Shown here one piece after another: positions 17,036 through 24,050 of a stretch of DNA of 64,000 nt. Every line of letters starts with the position of its first letter. Positions within the stretch are counted from its first letter, which is position 1. The notes below the pieces were generated by a model. The model saw only the letters and a list, made by a program, of their open reading frames with translations. It was not told where the DNA came from and searched no databases. The translations under genes and the position numbers were made by a program. The DNA is from JABWCQ01 sp964587105 (lineage in GTDB: Bacteria > Electryoneota > RPQS01): NCBI GenBank assembly GCA_964587105.1, contig CAZPKG010000007.1:1-64000 (forward strand), written 5' to 3'.

Positions 17036-18385
17036 TTAAGCAGGTTGAAGCTGAACCTGTTCGAGAATCTCACCCGTACACTTGCGGATGACGTCCACGC
17101 CCATCGCAACTTCCGATTCGGAGATGTTGAGCGGCGGACGGAAGCGAATCGAGTGCGTTCCTGACGGCAACATGCACAGTCCGTTTTCGTACAAAGCATC
17201 CACCAATCGGTTACGCAGCGAGGTGGACGGCAGATCAAACGCGCACATCAGGCCTTTGCCGCGCACGTTGAAGATCATCTCGGGATAGTTGTCGGCCACA
17301 CTCTGGAGCAGGAAGATCGCCTTCTCGCCCGTCTTGGCTGCGTGATCCACGAGATTCTCGTCACGGATGATTTCAAGGTACGTTTTGAAACGGAACATGT
17401 CAATCAGATTGCCGCCCCATGTCGAATTAATTCGCGACGACACGGCGAACACGTTATCTTCAACTTCGTCAATGCGCGGTCCGGCGATGAAGCCGCACAC
17501 TTGAGCCTTCTTGCCGAAGCAGAACATGTCGGGTTCAACATTGTGATGCTGCCAACCCCACATCTTGCCCGTCAAGCCGACGCCGCACTGCACTTCGTCA
17601 AAGATCAGCATCGCGTCATTTTCATTGGCCAAATTCCGCAGAGCCTGCATGAACTCCGTGCGGAAATGGTTGTCGCCGCCTTCACCTTGAATCGGCTCAA
17701 GAATGATGGCGCAAATTTCGTCCTTGCGTTCAATGAAGTGCTGCTTCATCTGCGCAATCGCGATTTTCTCGCGGCGTTCCACGTCTTCCAAATGACCTTC
17801 AGTCAGCGGGAAACGCAGCTTCGGATTCAACACACGCGGCCAATCGAATTTGGCAAAATATTTGTACTTATTCGGATCCGCCGTGTTGGTTAACGACACG
17901 GTGTAACCCGTGCGGCCATGGAAAGCTTCCTCAAAGTGCATTACCTGATTGCCGATTTCACGGCGGTAACCCTTCGCGAAATTCTTCCGCACCTTCCAGT
18001 CCATTGCGGCTTTCAAGGCGTTTTCAATTCCGAGCGCGCCGCCCGAGACGTAAAACGAGTGCTTAAACGTTGGCGGAATCGCGACCTTGAAGAACGTGTC
18101 CACGAACTCGGCCATTTCGACGGTGTAAAGATCGGAGTTCGTGATGTTGTTCACCGCGAGCTTGCCGAGCTTCTCGATCATCTCAGGCGAGGTCAGACGC
18201 GGATGATTAAACCCAACCGGACTTGAAGCAAAGAATGTGAAGAAGTCCATGAACTTGCGGTTGTGACGCGAGTCATGGAAAAACGTGCCGTGCGAATTTT
18301 CCAAGTCAAAAACCAGATCAAATCCGTCGGCAAGCATATATTTCGAGAGCGTCTCATGGACGTTCTGGGGAGTAATGTGCGACAT
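17036..18385 (-). CDS. lat: L-lysine 6-transaminase
   Basis: A class III PLP aminotransferase that moves the epsilon-amino group of lysine to 2-oxoglutarate, giving allysine (cyclising to piperideine-6-carboxylate). Its 449 residues and the blocks MLADGFDLVFDLENSHG, FFASSPVGFNHPRL, GALGIENALKAAMDWKV, ILEPIQGEGGDNHF, FDEVQCGVGLTGKMW and FCFGKKAQVCG (PLP-binding Lys) match Lat. SSRINSTWGGNLIDM is also typical. The Shine-Dalgarno GGAAGG is about eight bases before the ATG. The aldehyde dehydrogenase at 24051-25592 could oxidise the product to 2-aminoadipate. It is a single-gene unit ending at the hairpin at 16951. Confidence 0.93.
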   Translation of the reverse strand: MSHITPQNVHETLSKYMLADGFDLVFDLENSHGTFFHDSRHNRKFMDFFTFFASSPVGFNHPRLTSPEMIEKLGKLAVNNITNSDLYTVEMAEFVDTFFKVAIPPTFKHSFYVSGGALGIENALKAAMDWKVRKNFAKGYRREIGNQVMHFEEAFHGRTGYTVSLTNTADPNKYKYFAKFDWPRVLNPKLRFPLTEGHLEDVERREKIAIAQMKQHFIERKDEICAIILEPIQGEGGDNHFRTEFMQALRNLANENDAMLIFDEVQCGVGLTGKMWGWQHHNVEPDMFCFGKKAQVCGFIAGPRIDEVEDNVFAVSSRINSTWGGNLIDMFRFKTYLEIIRDENLVDHAAKTGEKAIFLLQSVADNYPEMIFNVRGKGLMCAFDLPSTSLRNRLVDALYENGLCMLPSGTHSIRFRPPLNISESEVAMGVDVIRKCTGEILEQVQLQPA

Positions 18386-18509
18386 GGCAAACCTTCCTTT
18401 CGGTTAAATGGTAACTGATTTCAACAAACAAACGTCACCATTCACCTCGGCGGGTCCGTGGAGCCTGTGTTGCGCTGTGTCAGCGCGCGGTAATCTATGC
18501 GCAAAAATA

Positions 18510-19343
18510 TCATGATTCCAAAAATTCTGTTATCTCAGTTATGAACCGTTCCGGCTGTTCCCACATCGGGAAGTTCGCCGCTTCGTGCCACAACACGATT
18601 TCCCGTCCTCGTGCAAACTCCGCCGCAAGTTTCTCGTCGTATCCAACTGCATTCGCGCCCCAACCCATAAACACTTCACCGTCGTATTCCCGTAGGCCGT
18701 CGCGGTAGCGGGAAATTTCAATTTGAAATTCACTCGCCGGAAAATTCGGCGACCTTTCGGTATGCCATCCTCCGGCTAACAGTTCACCGAACATCGGTTT
18801 GACAAGCTGCCTGTTGCTTTCCGAGAGGCCTGAATTGTTGTCAAGCCACTGACCAAGCTTGTTTTTGTCCCAATCTGACTTACCCCACGGCAACAACCGT
18901 TTGGGCGCGAAACTGTGTTTCACTGGTAAATTCAACAGCCCCAATCTTCGCACGCGCACAGGCTCCATAAGCAAGTAATCTACTGCAAGCCACGCGCCAT
19001 CACCTAACCCCACGATGTCCAGTTGTTCGCACTGCTGTGCATTCACCACTTCAATCAACCACTTGCGTAAACCATCCCGCGAAAGTGTGAATTTCTGCGG
19101 CATGACACGGTTGTGTGATCTGCCCCAACCCGGAAAGTCCGGTGCAATTACTCTCCGTGATCTGCCGACCGAACCAATGGCTGTGGACCAAACAAACGAC
19201 GCTCCGGGGACAGAGTGCAGGAGAACCAACGGAAACCCGCTCGCGCGTCCTTCCACAATTGCAAAAGTTCGCACTCCGCCGGCAGAGAACTCCTGAAATC
19301 CAAATCCGGCTACGTCAAACCAGCTTGCCACGCGCGCGGTCAA
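18510..19343 (-). CDS. Alpha/beta-hydrolase-fold protein lacking the catalytic triad (predicted pseudoenzyme)
   Basis: A 277-residue protein with the full hydrolase fold: oxyanion strand VLLHSVPGASFVW, DFPGWGRS, and the helix after the nucleophile elbow (VDYLLMEPVRVRRLGLLNLP). The elbow reads VGLGDGA where active members have VGxSxGG, so the nucleophile position (residue 114) is Gly. The C-terminal AANFPMWEQPERF has Asn257 where the catalytic His stands in the usual GHFPxxE block. The acid strand reads GWGANAVG instead of GxxDxxx. All three triad residues appear lost, yet the frame is intact. It overlaps the PIN gene start by four bases, so the two are coupled. A non-enzymatic binding role is possible. 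Confidence 0.8.
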   Translation of the reverse strand: MTARVASWFDVAGFGFQEFSAGGVRTFAIVEGRASGFPLVLLHSVPGASFVWSTAIGSVGRSRRVIAPDFPGWGRSHNRVMPQKFTLSRDGLRKWLIEVVNAQQCEQLDIVGLGDGAWLAVDYLLMEPVRVRRLGLLNLPVKHSFAPKRLLPWGKSDWDKNKLGQWLDNNSGLSESNRQLVKPMFGELLAGGWHTERSPNFPASEFQIEISRYRDGLREYDGEVFMGWGANAVGYDEKLAAEFARGREIVLWHEAANFPMWEQPERFITEITEFLES

Positions 19344-19789
19344 GCAAACAAGGTTTCAAACGGATTCTCTACCGTCAATTCGCGCACGCTGATGAACGGC
19401 GCAGAATCCGCGGTCACAATCGTATTCACGCCATGCGCTAACGCAGTGGCCGCGATATGCGCTTCGTGCAGATGATCTTTCAGAGCTTGATGCTTGTCCA
19501 CAAGTTTCAGCGCGCGCTTGAGAATATTCTCGTCCCCGTAAAGAATTAACGGTTCGCGGCGCTTCAGCATTGCCTCAATCGCGGCGTGCACGGTCGCGGC
19601 TTTCAGAGGAGCTTCGCTAAACTCGTTCGATGTAATCTGCTCGCTCCATTTCAACAAACTGGCGTAGCACACGCAACTCACCCACGGCTCGGCGGCACAG
19701 GCTTTCAAGTATTTTGCCGCACGGGCCTGCAACGGATGTGTCGTGTCCGTGGCAATCAAAAGAATACTTGTGTCAATGCACTTCAGCAT
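19340..19789 (-). CDS. PIN-domain protein (VapC-like)
   Basis: A 149-residue PIN-fold protein. CIDTSILL gives the first acidic residue, WSEQ a second, DHLHEAHIAATALAHG a third pair and VTADSAPF the last Asp, matching the metal-binding cluster of PIN ribonucleases. Many are VapC-type toxins that cut tRNA or rRNA. The gene next upstream (19844-20122) encodes a DNA-binding protein of the kind often paired with PIN proteins. The ATG is 54 bp after that gene, and a G/C-run palindrome lies in the gap. The stop overlaps the start of the hydrolase-like gene. Toxin activity is inference. Confidence 0.8.
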   Translation of the reverse strand: MLKCIDTSILLIATDTTHPLQARAAKYLKACAAEPWVSCVCYASLLKWSEQITSNEFSEAPLKAATVHAAIEAMLKRREPLILYGDENILKRALKLVDKHQALKDHLHEAHIAATALAHGVNTIVTADSAPFISVRELTVENPFETLFA

Positions 19790-19800
19790 GTTCGTTCAGG

Positions 19801-19850
19801 TCTCCCTCCGATTCGTCCGCGAATTGGGGGGACGGAAGGGGGGTTAACCT
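19801..19850 (+). repeat. Family A palindrome between HTH and PIN genes
   Basis: TCTCCCTCC, a hairpin (ATTCG..CGAAT), GGGGGGACGGAAGGGGGGT and a tail TAACCTC. On the minus strand the tail supplies the last codons and the stop of the HTH gene, so the element overlaps coding sequence at its end. Confidence 0.7.
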
Positions 19851-20122
19851 CTAAGTTTTATCGGAGCCGCAATCTTAAGCAGATCATCATAGCCCGAACG
19901 TTTTGACTTTGCACCTTCGGATTTCACCGTCGCCTTGTTCCGCGCTGCCGCCTGCTTCTGCTTGTACATCCACAACTCTGGAGCTTCATAGGGAATCCGC
20001 CACTGCTTCCCCACGCGAATGGCGGGAAGTCTGCCTTCGCGGGCCAACATGCAGACCGTCCCCCGGCTGACCTTCAGAAGCTTGGCGGCTTCGGCTGTTG
20101 TGTGATATTCGTCGTTAGCCAT
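19844..20122 (-). CDS. Excisionase/MerR-type helix-turn-helix DNA-binding protein
   Basis: A 92-residue protein with an HTH_17-type winged helix: TTAEAAKLLKVSRGTVCMLAREGRLPAIRVGKQWRIP (residues ~8-44, shown here only as landmarks TTAEAAKLL, SRGTV, GRLPAIRVGKQWRIP). A basic tail follows. Such proteins act as excisionases or as autoregulating antitoxin-like partners. Here the next gene encodes a PIN protein, so a toxin/antitoxin-like pair is plausible. It starts three bases after the stop of the upstream DinB gene in reverse order of transcription, so read-through transcription is possible. Its last codons lie within a family A repeat. Confidence 0.78.
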   Translation of the reverse strand: MANDEYHTTAEAAKLLKVSRGTVCMLAREGRLPAIRVGKQWRIPYEAPELWMYKQKQAAARNKATVKSEGAKSKRSGYDDLLKIAAPIKLRG

Positions 20123-20125
20123 AGA

Positions 20126-20599
20126 TTACATCGCGGCTTTCTTCAGCAATCCGATCTGTCCGGCATGATAGATATCGTGCTGCATGATACCTTGCAAGAC
20201 GAGATAGCGCGGCACTCGCCCTCCGGCCACCGGTGTATCGAGTTGATTGTCTTTAAGTGTTGCCGAAGCGGAAATCAGTTCGGCCTGAATATCCCGCAGT
20301 TCCTGAAGCGTTTTCTGCCACGCAGCCTCACTTGTGTCGGCAGGTTTCGGCCAGTCAATCTCTTCGTTCATATCCGAGCGTTGGTCGCGCAAACGGGTTG
20401 CTGTGTAGCGCTTCCAAGCGATGATGTGCAGAACAATTTCCCATATCGTGTGCCCATCCGCGAGCGGGCGGTGATTCGCGCGGCTGGAATCAATATCTTT
20501 TAGCAGAAACATCAGAGCCGGACCGAAGCGGGCTTCGCCCGTTTCGTCTCCGTCAAAGGTGAGCTTCATCAACTCTATCTGCCGTTCAACTTCACTCAT
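20126..20599 (-). CDS. DinB-fold protein (first of a tandem pair)
   Basis: A 157-residue four-helix-bundle protein of the DinB/YfiT superfamily. The ligand pattern is HTIWEIVLHIIAWKR (first His block) and QHDIYHAGQIGLLKK (the C-terminal HxxxH block). Some family members are metal-dependent thiol (for example bacillithiol) transferases, but no such role can be assigned here. It overlaps the upstream DinB gene by four bases (ATGA) and is clearly similar to it (IWEIxLHxxAWKR, YHAGQIxLLKKAA), so the pair arose by tandem duplication. Confidence 0.85.
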   Translation of the reverse strand: MSEVERQIELMKLTFDGDETGEARFGPALMFLLKDIDSSRANHRPLADGHTIWEIVLHIIAWKRYTATRLRDQRSDMNEEIDWPKPADTSEAAWQKTLQELRDIQAELISASATLKDNQLDTPVAGGRVPRYLVLQGIMQHDIYHAGQIGLLKKAAM

Positions 20600-21087
20600 T
20601 TCAGTCCGCTTCCGCCTGTCATTTCGACTTGAGCCGCTTTCTTTAACAGGGCAATCTGTCCCGCATGATACAAATCATGATGAACGATGCCAAACAAGTA
20701 ATCCGAATAGACCGTCTGCCGTCCCGGAGGCGATTCGTACAGCTTTTCATTAGGTAAACGCGCGACGACCGCCAAAAGCTCCGCCTGAGCGACTTTCAGT
20801 TCGTTCAGCACGTGCTCCCACTCAATATCGTCACCCTCTTCGGGTTTGGGGAAATTGTCGGCCTCTTCGACTGTGAACTCTTTGCTTTCCAGCCAGTGCG
20901 TCACCGCGCGCTTCCACGCCACCGTATGCAGCGCAATTTCCCAAATCGAATGAACACCGTGGACGTGACGCCGCTTGGCCATGTGCGAATCCACGCCGTC
21001 CAACGCTTCCAACAGCGATGGCCCGTGCCAAGCTTCGCCTTCGAAGGCTTTCTGAATCTGTTTCAGGTGCGAGGCCAATTCATTCAT
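20596..21087 (-). CDS. DinB-fold protein (second of a tandem pair)
   Basis: Paralogue of the gene at 20126-20599. It has the metal-ligand blocks HSIWEIALHTVAWKR and HHDLYHAGQIALLKK. I chose the ATG at 21087, which lies just after the stop of the upstream gene. A TTG at 21093 is the only alternative and overlaps that stop. The protein is 163 residues and cytosolic, with no membrane segment. Tight coupling to its paralogue suggests a heteromeric product or simple co-expression. Confidence 0.85.
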   Translation of the reverse strand: MNELASHLKQIQKAFEGEAWHGPSLLEALDGVDSHMAKRRHVHGVHSIWEIALHTVAWKRAVTHWLESKEFTVEEADNFPKPEEGDDIEWEHVLNELKVAQAELLAVVARLPNEKLYESPPGRQTVYSDYLFGIVHHDLYHAGQIALLKKAAQVEMTGGSGLK

Positions 21088-21089
21088 GG

Positions 21090-22433
21090 TCAAAACCTGT
21101 AAGTGAGATGAAATGCCATATTTCGCTGATGATCAATTTCCGTGTCGCCGCTGGAGGGCAGGTGCGTCATCAGCGGTAGCGGGTTGAATTGAAAATCGAT
21201 GTTTTCCGAGTGGCGGATCGTATGTGCGGACTTGCTCGTAGTTGCGTAACCCAACGCAAAGCCTGCGGTAGCTCCGAGTGCGGCGCCAAGCGAGATGCTG
21301 CTGCCGTCATCGGTATCAGATGCGGCAAGCGGCGCTAATGCAAATGCGGCTCCGCCAAATTCCGCCAACAGCACGGTCAAACCTTGCGAGGTGGTAAAAT
21401 CCTTATTTAGTAGCAACCTGTGCCCGATTCCAATTCCCAGAATCGAACCGACGGTGGCCATTGTCGCTGCAGTTTTTCCTTCCAGATCGCCGACATCCGC
21501 AACGGCCGCCGGAAGCGCCGCGCCGACGATGCCGATACCGCGCAAGACATAGCCGTCACCGCGCGTATAGTGAGCATGATCCGCTAATTGCGTTCCTCCG
21601 ACAAGTCCGGCAACCGAGCCTGTCAACACAAGCAATCCGGCTTCGCTTTGATGCTCATCATTCCAAAGATCGTAGCCCGCCGCGAGCGCCGCGCTCATGC
21701 CCGTTCCAAAATCTCCGCCGACTCCGATGACAGCAGCTTTACCGTCTGTCATTCCGGATTTCGCGGCCCATGCGTGAAAGGCTCCGCGCTCAACTAAACT
21801 CGTTACGACTGCCCAACCGTAGGGTGCACGCTCGCTGTCTTCTTTGGGATCCATCGCGTAGTACAACGCGATGCCGTGTGCGATGCCGCGTGAACCGCCG
21901 TAGAAATCCATCATCGCCGTCGCGCGTGTGACATCCGTGCGTTGAGTGCCCAATGCCGGCCCCAATATCCCGAATGCGGTTAACAGAAAATACGTTGTCG
22001 CTCCGGCCGTTCCGTCCATCTTAGTTGCAACCGGAATGGCCCAACCGTAGAATCCCGCGGATAAGATCGCGCTGTTGACAATCAAGCCCGCGCGTCCTTC
22101 GTGATTGTATAACGATTCGGGCGCGTGCTCGGAAATGCCTCGGTCAACAAGCTCTCGCAACGCGATGACTTCTGCTATGGTCATCGGAAGCCTTGACCGA
22201 ACAAGGGCTGAGTCCTTCTGTTCAAGCACTTCCAAGAAGAAGGAGGTCTCTGTCGCCTGATACAACCGGGCTTCCATAAATCCCGGATACTCTTGAAACA
22301 GCCCAAGTCTGTTTTCCAAGTCGGCGGTGATGACAAAGATCTTTCCCGAAGAATCAAACGGCACCGAAATTTCCTGTGCCTTGGAGCTTATTGTGCCAAT
22401 CAACAGCACACAGCTCAGCATGAATACGCGCAT
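21090..22433 (-). CDS. Exported or membrane protein of unknown function, Gly/Ala-rich
   Basis: A 447-residue protein with an N-terminal signal peptide (MRVFMLSCVLLIGTISSKAQ). The first ~100 mature residues look soluble. The rest alternates Gly/Ala-rich hydrophobic stretches of ~20 residues (for example AVIGVGGDFGTGMSAALAAG and LGAALGATAGFALGYATT), which could be membrane helices or glycine-zipper-like strands. The C-terminus ends in RNMAFHLTYRF, an aromatic-terminated strand seen in outer-membrane proteins. I do not recognise the family. It heads the DinB pair with almost no spacing. Confidence 0.6.
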   Translation of the reverse strand: MRVFMLSCVLLIGTISSKAQEISVPFDSSGKIFVITADLENRLGLFQEYPGFMEARLYQATETSFFLEVLEQKDSALVRSRLPMTIAEVIALRELVDRGISEHAPESLYNHEGRAGLIVNSAILSAGFYGWAIPVATKMDGTAGATTYFLLTAFGILGPALGTQRTDVTRATAMMDFYGGSRGIAHGIALYYAMDPKEDSERAPYGWAVVTSLVERGAFHAWAAKSGMTDGKAAVIGVGGDFGTGMSAALAAGYDLWNDEHQSEAGLLVLTGSVAGLVGGTQLADHAHYTRGDGYVLRGIGIVGAALPAAVADVGDLEGKTAATMATVGSILGIGIGHRLLLNKDFTTSQGLTVLLAEFGGAAFALAPLAASDTDDGSSISLGAALGATAGFALGYATTSKSAHTIRHSENIDFQFNPLPLMTHLPSSGDTEIDHQRNMAFHLTYRF

Positions 22434-22448
22434 AATTAGCGCCTTTAA

Positions 22449-22865
22449 TTATTTCAAGAAGGTACTAAGCAAACCCAATCCTTGTTCCAACGCGTTATTG
22501 CTCTTATCGTTTACTTCGCCGTCGGGCGTTAATTTATCAATAATCAAAGGCAGAGCCGCCGTCAAGATCGGCAGAAACTTCTGCAAGTCCATTCCGGATT
22601 GATTTGCCAAACCGTTAAGTTTTTCGTGACCAAACACGGACAGCAGTTGGTCAGGTGAAACCGGCATGTTCTCGCCCTTGCTCACCCAAGATTTGGCAAT
22701 ATCACCCAAGCCGTTATTCTGAAACTGATCCAGCAGTCCCGTAATACCGCCGGAGTCTTTGGACATCATGCCCATCACCGATCCGGCCAAACTTCCCAAG
22801 TTCACTTCGCCGTCGGTTTTGCCCAGAATGCTGTTGGCACTCTTCATCAAATCAAACATATCCAT
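22449..22865 (-). CDS. YidB-like (DUF937) family protein
   Basis: A 138-residue protein, Gly/Leu-rich, with the repeated LGSLAGSVMGMM, GGITGLLDQFQNNGLGDIAKSWV and LSVFGHEKLNGLANQSGM blocks typical of YidB/DUF937 proteins. It then has a short linker (LTPDGEVNDKSNN) and an amphipathic tail. The biochemical role of the family is not settled. It lies between a DinB gene and the unknown exported protein on the minus strand, with a GGGAGAATT-type Shine-Dalgarno before the ATG. Confidence 0.82.
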   Translation of the reverse strand: MDMFDLMKSANSILGKTDGEVNLGSLAGSVMGMMSKDSGGITGLLDQFQNNGLGDIAKSWVSKGENMPVSPDQLLSVFGHEKLNGLANQSGMDLQKFLPILTAALPLIIDKLTPDGEVNDKSNNALEQGLGLLSTFLK

Positions 22866-22880
22866 TGCAAATTCTCCCTG

Positions 22881-23357
22881 TTAAAATTCGCCGCGATTCG
22901 TTTCCGTAATCCAGCGGTTAAACCACGTCTTGGCAGGCTCACCGCCTGCTTGCCTGACAACTTTCGCGATTTGTCCGCGATGATAGGTGCAGTGGTCGTG
23001 CGTGTGATAAATCAAATCCGAAACTTTGCGCGTGACCGTTTTGCCTGCTGAGTCAATAAATGTCACCGGCTTTTCCAATCCCGCAGGCCCCGCGCGCACG
23101 ATTAGCTCTTTATAAGCCGCGTCGAGTTTGGGAATTTCATTCACGCACTGCATCAGATTGTAATCCGCCGCGTCGTACCAGCGCTTGCCGTTATCGCGCT
23201 CTTCAATCAAATCCAGCACATACCAGTTGTTCTGCAAAATATGCGACAGCAATTCGACTCCGACTCCCGGCACAATCGGACACGTCTCAAGCGAGGCCAC
23301 GACTTTGTGATTCGCCCACGTGTTGAATTTTACGATGTCTGTGAGAAACGTGTGCAT
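22881..23357 (-). CDS. DinB family protein
   Basis: A 158-residue protein with the classic DinB pattern: KFNTWANHKV near the N-terminus, then ELLSHILQNNWYVLD and the C-terminal HTHDHCTYHRGQIAKVVRQAGG. The three His residues are the expected metal ligands. It is more canonical than, and only distantly related to, the tandem pair at 20.1-21.1 kb. Function of the individual member is unknown. Confidence 0.88.
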   Translation of the reverse strand: MHTFLTDIVKFNTWANHKVVASLETCPIVPGVGVELLSHILQNNWYVLDLIEERDNGKRWYDAADYNLMQCVNEIPKLDAAYKELIVRAGPAGLEKPVTFIDSAGKTVTRKVSDLIYHTHDHCTYHRGQIAKVVRQAGGEPAKTWFNRWITETNRGEF

Positions 23358-23374
23358 GGTTCGTCAAGCGTATA

Positions 23375-23944
23375 TTAAACCCGCAGCGAGCCGCGGAATC
23401 CCCTCGCGGCATAATACGATTCCGCGCCGTTGTGGTACAAAAACACGGTGTCGTAGCGGCGGTCGCCAAACACCGCGCCGCCGAGTTTCCTGATTGCCGC
23501 CGGAGTCGCAAGCCAACTCGATGTCTTCAAATCAAACTCGCCAAGCTTCTGCAAGTCGCGGTATTGCTCTTCGGTCAAGAGTTCAATTCCCATCGCGGCA
23601 GCCATATCGACCGCACTCCCGGATGGCTTGTTCTCCTTTCGCGAATCAAGCGCCGCGCGGTCATAGCACAAACTTCTCCGACCCTTCGGACTTTCCGCCG
23701 CGCAATCGAAAAAAATATACTCGCCGGATTTCTTATCCACTCCAACCACGTCCGGTTCGCCACCCGAATTTTCCATTTCAGAAAGCGACCAAACAGCCTC
23801 CGCATTCTTCGACAGTCTCGCTTCCACATCGGCCCACTTCAAGCCCTTGTGCCGCGCCAAGTTCTTCTCAAACCGCGCCGCCAGCACCTTTAGCAGTTCA
23901 TCTCGCTGCTTGGCGGATAACTCTTTTTTGGTAGATTTGGCCAT
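23375..23944 (-). CDS. DUF4256 family protein
   Basis: A 189-residue cytosolic protein. RFEKNLARHKGLKWADVEARL, MENSGGEPDVVGVDKK, CAAESPKGRRSLCYDRAALDSRK, GIELLTEEQYRDLQKLGEFD and FGDRRYDTVFLYHNGAESYY are the conserved blocks I associate with DUF4256. No reaction is established for the family. It is the first gene of the small-gene group that continues with the DinB, YidB and HTH/PIN genes on the minus strand. Confidence 0.85.
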   Translation of the reverse strand: MAKSTKKELSAKQRDELLKVLAARFEKNLARHKGLKWADVEARLSKNAEAVWSLSEMENSGGEPDVVGVDKKSGEYIFFDCAAESPKGRRSLCYDRAALDSRKENKPSGSAVDMAAAMGIELLTEEQYRDLQKLGEFDLKTSSWLATPAAIRKLGGAVFGDRRYDTVFLYHNGAESYYAARGFRGSLRV

Positions 23945-24006
23945 TGTGGTTTTGTAATTTCCCCGGATATTGATTAAGCGAAGTTGTTATCTACTGAAAT
24001 GTGAAG

Positions 24007-24042
24007 TTCGCACGGCGGAGCATTGACACTCCGCCGTGCGAA
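24007..24042 (-). terminator. Perfect hairpin after the aldehyde dehydrogenase gene
   Basis: A 14-bp perfect stem (TTCGCACGGCGGAG with its complement) and an eight-base loop, nine bases past the aldehyde dehydrogenase stop. There is no long T run, so termination may be imperfect, or the hairpin may stabilise the mRNA end. Confidence 0.6.
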
Positions 24043-24050
24043 TCCCTTAC

